DNA from: Eikenella halliae | Lineage (GTDB): Bacteria; Pseudomonadota; Gammaproteobacteria; Burkholderiales; Neisseriaceae | NCBI RefSeq assembly: GCF_001648475.1 | Contig: NZ_LXSQ01000028.1 | Span: forward strand, 1 to 64,000 | DNA length: 64,000 nt | Direction: 5' to 3' | Shown: positions 56,218 to 64,000 of the stretch, piece after piece | Position numbering within the stretch: the stretch's first letter is position 1 | Layout of the letters: each line of letters opens with the position of its first letter | Position numbers and translations under genes: made by a program | Notes under the pieces: generated by a model | Told to the model about the DNA's origin: nothing | Database searches by the model: none | What the model saw: the letters and a program-made list of their open reading frames with translations, nothing else

Positions 56218-57645
56218 TTAAAAACCGATGGCCAGCACATAGCTCTTGGCGGGCTGGCGCGTGCCGAATGCCGACCAAAAATCCTCCACCAGCCTAAATT
56301 GCGATACTGATATTGGCATTACGCGGGTTAGTGCCCCATAACCGAGAGCAGGATTGGACAGGCAGGTATTGATGCTCATCGATAGACAGCCTTGCGTAAA
56401 GGCCACTGGGAAGCTGTAAACCGCACCCGGGTTGTTGCCGATGCTTGTGATGGTGTGCTCAATGCACAACCACTGCAGCAGCAGGCCGTTTGGCAGCCGC
56501 ACCCAGCCGTTGGCGGATTTATCGGCAGTAAACAGATTGGTAACCGCCTGCGTAAAATCGGTAATCTCGCTGCTGCGGTGGGTGTGGCTTTTTGGCGCAA
56601 CCTCATCTCGGTTGGCTTTGCGCTGCAAATCCGCCGCCAGCGTGGAGGCATCCAGCATGCCGGCGTTGGTAACTTTGCCGTAAGCCTTAACCCACATCAC
56701 CACGTCGTCCAAGGTGTCGCGGGCTTTGATGCACAGCACCATAGCGATGGCTTTAGGGCGGTTTTCATCCGCCGTTGGCACAGCGCGGGAGGCATCAAAA
56801 ACCAACGGTCGCCAATTGTTTGCCGCGTTAGAAATTACAGACATATTACTAACGGTGTCTGGCGATTTACGATCCGGATAGTAAATTGCCGATGTACTTG
56901 CCGCCGAATTTGGGTCGTAAGTAGTATCGCCGTCGTGACCAAACTTTGCTTCGCCCGTAATATTTCGGATGGCGTCGCCCTGCTGCGTACCAACCGTGAG
57001 GCTGCCTGAAGCATTGCGGATAAAGCGGTCTTCGGCCTTGGTCACGGCATCGATTGAGCCGTACTGCGCCACCAGCTTGCGATAGAGCTCTGGATAGGCG
57101 GCCTGCGTGACCTTGGTAGCGATGTCGTCGTACTTAATCCAGCCGTCCGGGATGTCGTCAAAGGCAAAATAGGCGGTCATGCCGACGTCGGAGCGCGTGA
57201 GGTTGGGCAGCTTGTTGCCGCCCAGCACGCGGTATAGGTCGGGGTAAGTAGCCTGGGCAAAGGTGCTGCCGTCGGCTTTCAGGTAGCCTTCGGGGCTGCT
57301 GACGGCACGGGGGAAGCCGATTACTGCGCCTACGGGCAAGCCTTTACCTGCGGATTCCTCGGCTTTGTCGTAGGCAATTTTTACTGCCTTAGAGGTGGCC
57401 GCCACATCTTCGCGGTCGCTGTTGGTGGCGGACGAGAGCTGTACGATGCCGGCCTTGGTGGTGCTGGCCGCGCCCGGCTTGTACTCCTCCTGCTTCTTCT
57501 TCAAATACTGCGTCCGTGCGGCCAGTTCCTTGGCCTGACGGTTGGCAATGCCGTTCGGCCCGCCCAATACCGGGTCGGTGGTTTCCAGCTGGTAGATACC
57601 TTCCGCCCATTGCGGGTTGTCCAGTTCTTCCGTGATATTCGCCAT
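56218..57645 (-). CDS. Phage tail fibre protein (H-type)
   Basis: A 475-residue fibre protein. The N-terminus (ELDNPQWAEGIYQLETTDPV, LGGPNGIANRQAKELAARTQ) is the conserved base-plate attachment region of P2/Mu-type fibres; a collagen-like/collar segment (SPEGYLKADGSTFAQATYP) follows, and the C-terminus is variable and probably binds the host surface. The GYLKADG part is encoded by an uptake sequence at 57278-57289, and a second-dialect site AGGCTGCCTGAA lies at 56999-57010. Confidence 0.85.
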   Translation of the reverse strand: MANITEELDNPQWAEGIYQLETTDPVLGGPNGIANRQAKELAARTQYLKKKQEEYKPGAASTTKAGIVQLSSATNSDREDVAATSKAVKIAYDKAEESAGKGLPVGAVIGFPRAVSSPEGYLKADGSTFAQATYPDLYRVLGGNKLPNLTRSDVGMTAYFAFDDIPDGWIKYDDIATKVTQAAYPELYRKLVAQYGSIDAVTKAEDRFIRNASGSLTVGTQQGDAIRNITGEAKFGHDGDTTYDPNSAASTSAIYYPDRKSPDTVSNMSVISNAANNWRPLVFDASRAVPTADENRPKAIAMVLCIKARDTLDDVVMWVKAYGKVTNAGMLDASTLAADLQRKANRDEVAPKSHTHRSSEITDFTQAVTNLFTADKSANGWVRLPNGLLLQWLCIEHTITSIGNNPGAVYSFPVAFTQGCLSMSINTCLSNPALGYGALTRVMPISVSQFRLVEDFWSAFGTRQPAKSYVLAIGF

Positions 57646-58224
57646 TTAAGCTGCTCCAAAGTTAAAGTTGCCGTCGTAGGCCGCCCGCCCGTTGTAACGC
57701 AGGGGGACGGCCTGATAATCCAAGGCTGCCAACAGGCAGCGCGCCGGCGCGAAGGCGGCCAGCGTTTTGCGCAACAGCGCGGCCTGGTCGTTGGTAATCA
57801 CGCTGGCCATAATGATGCGGTAATGCGCCCAGTAGCTGCCGGCACCGTAAACATGGCTGCCGTTGTAGTTGATGCTGCCGTTGTAGGTTTGGCCGGTGAG
57901 CCCTTCAATAATCCGCACCTCACCGAACCCGAGCCGCCGCACGATTTCACGGATTGCCCACGGCGTGCCTTTGTAGCGGTGCAGCTCGTAGGCACCTTTA
58001 ATCAGCTTGCGCCGCGCATCGTCGGATTCGGCCAGCCAGTAGCCGTCGGCACCCAAGATGCTGCGGCTCTCGGCCAACAGCGGCAGGTGTGCGGGGGCGA
58101 CCAAATCGACCAGGCGCGGCATCAGTTGCGGCAGCTCGGCCAAATCCAAACGCAATCCCAATTCGGCCAAGGCGCGGGCGCGTTGGTCGCGTTCGATGAT
58201 GGCGGCGTAGGAAAGTTTGGCCAT
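57646..58224 (-). CDS. Phage tail protein I (P2 gpI-like)
   Basis: A 192-residue base-plate protein. The central block AESDDARRKLIKGAYELHRY then KGTPWAIREIVRRLGFGEV is the P2 gpI signature. It lies between J and the tail fibre gene as in P2. It would join the base plate to the fibres. Confidence 0.9.
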   Translation of the reverse strand: MAKLSYAAIIERDQRARALAELGLRLDLAELPQLMPRLVDLVAPAHLPLLAESRSILGADGYWLAESDDARRKLIKGAYELHRYKGTPWAIREIVRRLGFGEVRIIEGLTGQTYNGSINYNGSHVYGAGSYWAHYRIIMASVITNDQAALLRKTLAAFAPARCLLAALDYQAVPLRYNGRAAYDGNFNFGAA

Positions 58225-58227
58225 CGT

Positions 58228-59370
58228 TTAGCCCTCCGCCGTTTGTGCGGCAATGCGGATGGTGGCGCGGGTGCAGCGTGCCCACTGGTCTGGCTTGACC
58301 ACGGTCAGCGGCAGGTTATGCAGCACCACGTTGTAGACACCGGCTACTTTCAGCGCACTCATGATGTCCAGCGGCACAATGTCCAAGCCTAGCCGGCTGC
58401 GGCGGGCGGCTTCATACACCGCCCATGCCTGCTCGGCCGCCGCTTTGGCGGTGCGGGCATCGGTGCCGGTAAACAGGGTCAGCTCGGCGTCCAGCGTGTA
58501 ATCGACGGCGGTCGGTGCTTTGACCACTACGGTGTCGCACAGCGGGCGGCGTTTTTCTGCTGAGAGTGCGGCCTGAATCTTGCTAATCAGCTCGTCATTG
58601 GGTAGGCCGTCTTTGGCCAGCACGGTCACCGCCACCCGTCCGCCTATAGGCTGGCCGCCGCCGTCGGTATCGTTGGCCACGTGCACGTCCACCACCGCCG
58701 GGCTGGCCTGCCGCGCCCAATATTGGTAGGCACCCACCGGCCCGGCTACGCTAAAGCTCTCCGGCGCCAGCAACACGCGCTCGCGGTAGGCTTCGTCGTC
58801 TTCAATTTCCACCCCGCCGGCGGAAACGGTAGTGTTGCTGACGGCCACATCAATCGTCGGATGCAGCCGCTCGGCCAGGCTGTTGATTTGGCCGACCGAC
58901 CAGCCGTTGCCGACTGTTCCGGTTTCGGTGCATTCGGCGGCCACTTCGGCGCTGCTTTGGGCGGCAGTCAGCAGGGCAGCTCCAGTGGTGACAAAGCCGG
59001 TCTGCCCGGCATTGACCCGCGTGCCCTTGGGTACGGCAATTTGTTCCGAACCGCTCAATACCGCAGTAAAGCGCAGGGTGGTCAGGGCGGGCTGCGCCTG
59101 CAGGCGCGGGGTAGACACGTCATCACCGCACAAGTCCAGCATCAGGCCGGTGGCAAAGCGCGGATGCTGCTGGCGGTAGGCTTCGTTTACCTGCTGCCTC
59201 AATAAATGCTCGCGATAGGCAAAGGTGTTGATCAGCAGGCGTTCGATATGCGCCGGCTGCAATACCTTGCCCGCGCGTTGCTCGTAGTCGGCGATGGTGG
59301 CGGCCAGGGTTTGTGCCAAGTCGTCATCGACAATCTTGACCTCTTCGCGTTTCAGTTTGCTCAAATCCAT
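58228..59370 (-). CDS. Phage base-plate assembly protein J (P2 gpJ-like)
   Basis: A 380-residue base-plate wedge protein starting at ATG 59370. Signatures: an N-terminal helix FAYREHLLRQQVNEAYRQQH, then LTTLRFTAVLSGSEQIAVPK, VEIEDDEAYRERVLLAPESF and AYQYWARQASPAVVDVHV. The start is directly preceded by the W stop codon and by an uptake sequence (59372-59383). The longer frame to 59655 is an overlap with W. Confidence 0.92.
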   Translation of the reverse strand: MDLSKLKREEVKIVDDDLAQTLAATIADYEQRAGKVLQPAHIERLLINTFAYREHLLRQQVNEAYRQQHPRFATGLMLDLCGDDVSTPRLQAQPALTTLRFTAVLSGSEQIAVPKGTRVNAGQTGFVTTGAALLTAAQSSAEVAAECTETGTVGNGWSVGQINSLAERLHPTIDVAVSNTTVSAGGVEIEDDEAYRERVLLAPESFSVAGPVGAYQYWARQASPAVVDVHVANDTDGGGQPIGGRVAVTVLAKDGLPNDELISKIQAALSAEKRRPLCDTVVVKAPTAVDYTLDAELTLFTGTDARTAKAAAEQAWAVYEAARRSRLGLDIVPLDIMSALKVAGVYNVVLHNLPLTVVKPDQWARCTRATIRIAAQTAEG

Positions 59371-59372
59371 TT

Positions 59373-59750
59373 TCAGGTAGCCTTTATTGCAATATCGGTG
59401 CGGTAGATTTCGCCCGCCACAGCATCCGCCACGCGCCAATGTACGGTCATGGTGATATGCGGGGCGTGGCCGGCAAACGTGACCTGCTCGACCAGCGCGC
59501 GCTTTTCCCACGTCTGGATGGCAAGGATGACCTCGCGCACGGTGTTGGGGATAAATTCGTCTTCCGGGTAGTCGATGTAGTCGAACCAATTGCTGCCGAA
59601 ATCCGGCCGCAGCACGTCGCTGCCCTTGCGGGTGGCGAGGATGTTTTCGATGCACTGGTTGATGTCGTCGAGGTCTTGCACGATGTCCTGCCCGCTCGCG
59701 AGAGGGGCGGGCTGCCAGTGGCGGCTGCGCGGGGTGGTCTGGGTAGTCAT
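59373..59750 (-). CDS. Phage base-plate protein W (gp25/gpW-like)
   Basis: A 125-residue base-plate protein of the gp25/lysozyme-like family. QDIVQDLDDINQCIENILAT followed by RKGSDVLRPDFGSNWFDYID is typical (gp25 motif with GSxxxxRPDFG). The C-terminus is AIKAT, because the stop TGA falls inside an uptake sequence. Confidence 0.9.
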   Translation of the reverse strand: MTTQTTPRSRHWQPAPLASGQDIVQDLDDINQCIENILATRKGSDVLRPDFGSNWFDYIDYPEDEFIPNTVREVILAIQTWEKRALVEQVTFAGHAPHITMTVHWRVADAVAGEIYRTDIAIKAT

Positions 59751-59805
59751 GGGCTTATTCTGCCTGCACGGTGGCAGCGGGTCTTTTAAACGGCTTTAAA
59801 AAAAC

Positions 59806-59833
59806 ATCCCCGTATCGGGTCGGATACGGGGAT
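59806..59833 (-). terminator. Intrinsic terminator between V and W
   Basis: ATCCCCGTATC (59806-59816) pairs with GATACGGGGAT (59823-59833) around a 6-base loop; on the minus strand a run of seven T residues follows. It sits inside the tail operon, 50 bp after V and 56 bp before W. Confidence 0.8.
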
Positions 59834-59882
59834 TGTGCTGCGGCGCTTGTCCGCAGTCTTGTAAAACGTTTTCAAAAATCAA

Positions 59883-60494
59883 TCAGCCGGCCTGCATGCT
59901 GCCGGTGGTGCCGCCGGAGTCGCCGGGGTGGACGTGGCCGGACACACTGATGCCGTTGAGGATGATGTCGCCGTTGATGCGCACGGTGCCTTCGATGCTG
60001 GCGGTATCGCCCCCGCCGCCGTTGGAAGCAGTCAGACCGGCGGTGTAGGTCAGCATGCCCTTGACCGTGGCGTTGCCGGTAATCTCCGTTTCCGGCGACT
60101 GGATTTCCACTTTCGAAGCAGCCTTAACCACCACCTTGCCCGGCGTGTCCACAGTTACCTGGCCGTCGGCGCGGTTGTGGCTGATGACGGTACCGTTGCT
60201 GAATTTCCGCAGCCACATATTGCCGTCCGAAGCGGGCGTGCCGTCCTGATCGTTGTAGATGACACCGAGGCACACACCGCCCTCGCCGCGTGCGTCCAGC
60301 AGGCAGACGGCCAAAGCGCCGGGGTCGGGTAAGGCATAGAACTGGTTACCACCCGCGCCCAGGCTGACCACCGGCAGCCAGTCGGTTTGGATGTCGTCCA
60401 AAGTCGGCACGGTGACGCGCACCGCGTGTTTGGCCGCGTCCACCGCCGCCACGGTGCCGAATTGCAGGGTGGCGGTAAAGTCATGGGTTCGCAT
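59883..60494 (-). CDS. Phage base-plate spike protein V (P2 gpV-like)
   Basis: A 203-residue spike protein starting at ATG 60494, overlapping the end of D. An N-terminal OB-like part (GTVAAVDAAKHAVRVTVPTL) leads to a repetitive C-terminal beta-helix (VDTPGKVVVKAASKVEIQSP, ETEITGNATVKGMLTYTA), ending with GHVHPGDSGGTTGSM, which resembles the iron-binding HxH tip of P2 gpV spikes. It pierces the host envelope. Confidence 0.9.
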   Translation of the reverse strand: MRTHDFTATLQFGTVAAVDAAKHAVRVTVPTLDDIQTDWLPVVSLGAGGNQFYALPDPGALAVCLLDARGEGGVCLGVIYNDQDGTPASDGNMWLRKFSNGTVISHNRADGQVTVDTPGKVVVKAASKVEIQSPETEITGNATVKGMLTYTAGLTASNGGGGDTASIEGTVRINGDIILNGISVSGHVHPGDSGGTTGSMQAG

Positions 60495-61623
60495 TTTCGG
60501 CTGCCTGTTTTTTGGGTTGGGTTGCGGCGGTTGCCTGTGGTGGCTCATCCGGCACGTATTCGACCATCTTGACCTCCAAATCGCTGGTAAAGCCGCCGCC
60601 GCGGCGGATTTCGTGCCGCGCCTGCTTCACGAGGTATTTGCCGCTGAACTTGCCGAAGCCTTTGAGCTGCACGGTCTGCCCGGCCACCAGTTTGGCGTTG
60701 CCGACCATCGAGAAATTGCCGGCCACTTGGCTTTGCTGTGCATTGGCCAGCGCGGCATCGGCACGGGCATTGACCTGCGCCTGGCTCTCGCCGCGGTTGG
60801 CCACAATTTTGAGCGTGTCGCCGCTGCTGGCGCGCTTGCCGCCCGGGCGCAGCGCCTTGCTGCGGCGACGGGTGCGGCGCGTGGTCTTGCGTTTGGCATC
60901 GTAGCCGCTCACCACCGCTTCCTGCGGCACGCCCTTAATCAGGTCGCGCAGCCTGAAATTTTTGATGTCTTCCGGCAGCAAGACCGCCACCGGCTTTTGT
61001 TCGGCCAATGCATCATTAGCCTGAAAAACCAACTGCCTGCCGACGATCTTGAAAGTGTGGCCGTACTCTTTGGCCAAACGGGTCAAAAATTCTACATCGC
61101 GCTCCTGATACTGGGTCACGCGCTCGATTGGGATATGTTTGATGGTGCCGGTTACCTTCAGCCGCAGGCGGCGGGCAATGCGGCGCACGATGTCGGCCAG
61201 CGTGGTGTGCTCGTAGGCACGGCCGCGCTGGGTGCGGTTGGATTTGGTGATGCCGGTGGACAGCGCTTTCAGGGTAATCACGGACGGCGGGTGCTGGTAC
61301 TCAATCTCGGCCAGCTCCATGCTGCCCAGCTTGAGCATGCCGTTAATCTGGTCGCCGATTTCCAGGCTGATTTTGTCGCCCTGCTCGGGATACCACTTTT
61401 GCCGCCAGCGGCCGTCCACGTCTTCCAGCTCCACCTGCACTTCGTCCGATTGGCCTTCCAAGTAATCGGTGTAGCTCACCGATAACAAATAGGGCTGGAT
61501 GTCGCTGGTAATGTCCTTCTGTTCGTATTTGATGATGACCTTGGGCAGGGTCACCGGATGGCTGGCCGTGCTGTTCAGGCTACCTGAAAGCAAGGCGCCC
61601 AGATGGAGGTTAGGCATCTGCAT
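60481..61623 (-). CDS. Phage tail hub / late control protein D (P2 gpD-like)
   Basis: A 380-residue hub protein that joins the tail tube to the spike. ITSDIQPYLLSVSYTDYLEG, LEDVDGRWRQKWYPEQGDKI and YQERDVEFLTRLAKEYGHTF are gpD hallmarks; a basic stretch (KRKTTRRTRRRSKALRPGG) follows. The start ATG 61623 has GGAG six bases upstream; it overlaps X by 14 bases. An uptake sequence (61577-61588) near the start encodes SGSL. Confidence 0.92.
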   Translation of the reverse strand: MQMPNLHLGALLSGSLNSTASHPVTLPKVIIKYEQKDITSDIQPYLLSVSYTDYLEGQSDEVQVELEDVDGRWRQKWYPEQGDKISLEIGDQINGMLKLGSMELAEIEYQHPPSVITLKALSTGITKSNRTQRGRAYEHTTLADIVRRIARRLRLKVTGTIKHIPIERVTQYQERDVEFLTRLAKEYGHTFKIVGRQLVFQANDALAEQKPVAVLLPEDIKNFRLRDLIKGVPQEAVVSGYDAKRKTTRRTRRRSKALRPGGKRASSGDTLKIVANRGESQAQVNARADAALANAQQSQVAGNFSMVGNAKLVAGQTVQLKGFGKFSGKYLVKQARHEIRRGGGFTSDLEVKMVEYVPDEPPQATAATQPKKQAAENANP

Positions 61624-61858
61624 CGTCGTCTCCGCTATCGCCGCGCAGCCAGGGCGGCATGTCGGCTTGGGTTTGGGGTTTGGCCGGGATAACCGGTACA
61701 AACACGGTCAGGTTGGCCGTAAACTGCTCGGCCGCCGGCAGGTGCGGGTTGGCGGCAATCAGGCGGGCGATTTCCAAGGGGTTGCCGTAGTATCGCCAGG
61801 CAATCAAATCCCAGCGGTCGCCCTCGCGTGTCAGGTGTCTTAATACCGATTCGCTCAT
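61610..61858 (-). CDS. Phage tail protein X (P2 gpX-like)
   Basis: An 82-residue LysM-like protein: REGDRWDLIAWRYYGNPLEI then ARLIAANPHLP and a VFVPVIP strand. The family is P2 gpX. It overlaps U (ATGA) and D, showing tight coupling. Confidence 0.92.
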   Translation of the reverse strand: MSESVLRHLTREGDRWDLIAWRYYGNPLEIARLIAANPHLPAAEQFTANLTVFVPVIPAKPQTQADMPPWLRGDSGDDDADA

Positions 61859-62754
61859 TTCGTCCCGTCCTTTCTGCCGGCCAGCCACGCGGTCAGGCTT
61901 TGCGCCCCGCGTGCGCCGTTGTTCAGGCTGTCGGCGGCCGAGGCAACGGCGGCCGCGCCGCCTTCCAGCCAGCCGCCCACCGTGCCGCTCTCTGCGCCGT
62001 TGCGCAGCGCGGCCAAACCGCCGGAGAGTTCGCGTGCCGCCTGCCCACCGTAGGCCAGCATTTCGGCCGCACCGGACAAGTTGCCGATGTATTTGCCGAC
62101 TTCAGGCAGCCTGTTTAATTTACCCAGCGCCGTGCCGCCGAGATTGACTGCATCACCCACCACGCCGAGCAAAGCGAGCGGGTCGTGTTTCAGCTCGCGG
62201 GCATGGGCAATCAGGGTTTGCAGCTGGCCGACTTCCTGCTCGACACTGCGGTAAATCCGTACGCCGGTCTGCACCGCATCGGCCACTTTCGACAAAGGGG
62301 CACGCACCGACTCGGGCAACATGGCGAGCAGCGGGTTTTGGCCGTTGGCCACGCCCGGGGTCGGCAGCGGGTTGTTCGGGTCGCCGACAAACTCGGTCAG
62401 GCTCACGTCCAGCTCGCGCGCGGCGGTGCGCCCCCGGCCATCCTGCAACAGGGTGCGGGCGGTCAGTGATTCAATCACAAACCAGCCGACAAAACGCCCC
62501 GACCCGAAAACCAGCGACACCGCCTGCTGCGCCTCCTTGGCCGCAATCAAACCCTTATAGGCCGCGTCCACATCGCCCAGCTTCCAGTGTAATTTCAACC
62601 CGAAGCGTATCTGCGTCAGTTCGTTGCCCATCGCCTGCAGGCGCGGCCGCCCGGCCAACACCTCATGCTTGGCATAGCTGGCGCCGTGGGTCTCCTCCAA
62701 ATCGGTAAAGCTGCCCAACAGCTCGAAGCGTACCTCGCCCAACATGGCAAACAT
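61855..62754 (-). CDS. Phage tail protein U (P2 gpU-like N-terminus, extended)
   Basis: A 299-residue protein. Residues 1-130 match the gpU family (MFAMLGEVRFELLGSFTDLE, QAMGNELTQIRFGLKLHWKL, FGSGRFVGWFVIE). The remaining 170 residues form an Ala/Gly-rich helical extension (ALRNGAESGTVGGWLEGGAA) not found in short P2 gpU. It overlaps the tape measure stop (ATGA). A second-dialect uptake sequence lies inside (62101-62112). Confidence 0.8.
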   Translation of the reverse strand: MFAMLGEVRFELLGSFTDLEETHGASYAKHEVLAGRPRLQAMGNELTQIRFGLKLHWKLGDVDAAYKGLIAAKEAQQAVSLVFGSGRFVGWFVIESLTARTLLQDGRGRTAARELDVSLTEFVGDPNNPLPTPGVANGQNPLLAMLPESVRAPLSKVADAVQTGVRIYRSVEQEVGQLQTLIAHARELKHDPLALLGVVGDAVNLGGTALGKLNRLPEVGKYIGNLSGAAEMLAYGGQAARELSGGLAALRNGAESGTVGGWLEGGAAAVASAADSLNNGARGAQSLTAWLAGRKDGTK

Positions 62755-64000
62755 CAGTAAGCCCTCCTAGCCTTATCGGCCATCAGCCGTTCAAACAATT
62801 GCTCAAACTCGCGCAAGCCCATCTGCAAGGCTGCCTGAATCTGCCCTGCATCGCCGCCGGGTGCATTGATGGTCGGGCTGAAATGTACCGTGATGCCGCC
62901 TGCCGCAGCCGTGCCCTGCCGTGCGGCAGAGAGTTCGGCGCTGTTGGCGGCCATTGATGCAGCCAAAGATGAGGTGTTGTCGCTGAAACGCTGTTGCAAA
63001 TCCGAAGCCACAGAACCGATGGCATTGAGCGGGCGTGATGCTCCGCCGTCGATGCCCATTTGCAAGCCCTGCATCATCCAGCCGCCAAAGCGCCTAAACA
63101 GACGGCTCGGGGAGTGGATTTCGTTGCGGATGGCAAACTTGGACGAGAACCAGCCGGCCACGCCTGAGAACCATGCCTTAACCTCTTCAAACTTGGCTTT
63201 TAAGCCGTTCCACAGACCGCTGATGATGTTTGAGCCGAACTCCGTGAACTTGCCCGGCAGCTCAATGCCGAACCACGAGAGGACGGCGGCAAAGGCCGAA
63301 TAGAAGGCACCAATGGGTGACCAGTTGAGGATCAGGCCGAGGATGCCGAGCAGGCCGCCGTCGAAGGCGGTTTTGATTTGTTCCCAAGCCGAGCCGACCA
63401 GCGAGAAAATGCCGTCGAAAATCATGCGCCAGCCGTCTAGAATCATTGGGCCGATATTCAGAATGCTGCCCAATATATAGCCGATGATATAGCCGAAGCC
63501 CTGCGCACTTTCCGAAGCCTCGTCATTGGACGAAAAGAAATCCGAAAAGAAACCTTTAACCACATCCCAAATCTGTTGCCAGCCGAAAGCAATCATTTCC
63601 AACAGTGGCAACACCGGCCGAATTCCGTCTTGAATACCGTCCCACAAGCCGATAAAGAACGACTTCACCGCACCCCAGTTTTTATAAATCAGGAATGCTG
63701 CGATGGCGATGGCGGCAATGGCCGCACCGATCGGATTGGACATGGCCGCCATACCGACTGATGTCCAAATACGCTGCAACCACATCATGGCGCCGCCCAA
63801 ACCGCGCACCCTGCCGGCCATCGATAAAAAGCGGGAACCGGCCACGCTGACCCGGCCAATACCGCGTTCCAACAAAGACATGGCACCGCGCGCCTGGCGG
63901 GCGGAAAAACCCATGATGCGTAAGGCCGTTGCCCCGCGCCCCATCCTCAGCAGGCGGAACACACCGTTAAAGCGCAACAACGTACCGTGCAGCCCTAAAA
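62754..64000 (-). CDS. Phage tail tape measure protein, C-terminal part (cut by window edge)
   Basis: The frame is open from the right edge to 62754 (about 415 residues), with no start in view. It has two hydrophobic stretches (AMSNPIGAAIAAIAIAAFLI) followed by repeated aromatic blocks FFIGLWDGIQDGI, IAFGWQQIWDVVKGFFSDFF and ISGLWNGLKAKFEEVKAWFS, typical of tape measure C-termini. Near the end FGGWMMQGLQMGIDGGASRP and the HFSPTINAPGGDAGQIQ block are shared with many P2/Mu-type tape measures. It sets tail length. Confidence 0.88.
   Translation of the reverse strand, partial: LGLHGTLLRFNGVFRLLRMGRGATALRIMGFSARQARGAMSLLERGIGRVSVAGSRFLSMAGRVRGLGGAMMWLQRIWTSVGMAAMSNPIGAAIAAIAIAAFLIYKNWGAVKSFFIGLWDGIQDGIRPVLPLLEMIAFGWQQIWDVVKGFFSDFFSSNDEASESAQGFGYIIGYILGSILNIGPMILDGWRMIFDGIFSLVGSAWEQIKTAFDGGLLGILGLILNWSPIGAFYSAFAAVLSWFGIELPGKFTEFGSNIISGLWNGLKAKFEEVKAWFSGVAGWFSSKFAIRNEIHSPSRLFRRFGGWMMQGLQMGIDGGASRPLNAIGSVASDLQQRFSDNTSSLAASMAANSAELSAARQGTAAAGGITVHFSPTINAPGGDAGQIQAALQMGLREFEQLFERLMADKARRAY

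Larger units (their letters stand above)
53817..64000 (-). mobile_element. Prophage tail module (P2-type tail genes with Com/Dam), continues past window
   Basis: From Dam at 53.9 kb to the right edge all genes lie on the minus strand and encode phage tail and accessory proteins in the order tape measure, U, X, D, V, W, J, I, tail fibre, DUF4376 protein, papain-like protein, Com, Dam. Tail proteins are of P2 type; Com followed by Dam recalls Mu-like phages, so a BcepMu-like transposable phage is plausible. The left end is placed at about 53817 (TGAAGCCGCGCGCGATAAAT) because the bases to its left are chromosomal uptake sequence; direct repeats GCGATAAAT at about 53829 and 53853 could be transposase sites. 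The boundary is inferred. Confidence 0.8.

Overview
The window comes from a bacterium of the Neisseriaceae, most likely Eikenella or a close relative. The main sign is the 12-bp DNA uptake sequence AGGCTACCTGAA (the dialect I recall as AG-eikDUS), which occurs dozens of times on both strands, often as inverted pairs just after genes. Supporting signs are Neisseria-type genes (earP, rmpM-like, pilU, Slam, an IS1016-type transposase) and six well-preserved Correia-type elements of 104-106 bp with TATAGTG...CACTATA ends.

From 1 to 53.6 kb the window is chromosomal and mostly housekeeping, with mixed strands and short operons. 0-9 kb: IS1016-type transposase end, DUF4926 gene, hemA, pdxH, a DJ-1/PfpI protein, a LysR regulator divergent from a DUF2798 gene, fadL, initiator tRNA-Met, lpxB-rnhB. 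9-15 kb: pit phosphate transporter, pepD, cycA, and a decayed Sel1-repeat gene. 15.3-17.5 kb: a lipoprotein, ketosynthase and dehydratase that look like part of an aryl-polyene (APE) cluster. 18-26 kb: dsbC, earP, an AT-rich DnaA-box-like region, prmC, nlpD-like, surE-pcm, panD, acyl-CoA thioesterase. 26-36 kb: EamA transporter, DUF883/YqjE-type operon, hslV, NlpC/P60-like and DUF4878 proteins, rsmG-parA, PACE efflux protein, XRE regulator, small lipoproteins, AI-2E-type permease. 36-46 kb: secB, dacB, rmpM-like, cysB, mtgA, a Slam gene with its probable surface lipoprotein, uspA, pilU. 46.5-48.5 kb: ketoreductase plus ketosynthase, which look like the missing partner of the 15-17 kb APE genes. 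48.7-53.6 kb: macA-macB-outer membrane factor efflux operon.

From about 53.8 kb to the right edge lies a prophage tail module on the minus strand: tape measure (cut by the edge), U, X, D, V, W, J, I, tail fibre, DUF4376 protein, papain-like protein, Com and Dam. The tail genes are P2-type, while Com/Dam at the end recalls Mu-like phages. The prophage carries both the local uptake sequence and a second dialect, AGGCTGCCTGAA.

The most notable points are the two separated halves of an apparent aryl-polyene cluster, each beside a Correia element; a Slam/surface-lipoprotein pair; a family of longer intergenic repeats that begin with an uptake sequence; uptake sequences that supply stop codons or encode parts of proteins; the origin-like patch near 20.9 kb; and the mixed uptake dialects in the prophage. 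All identifications are by reading the sequence; no database search was run.
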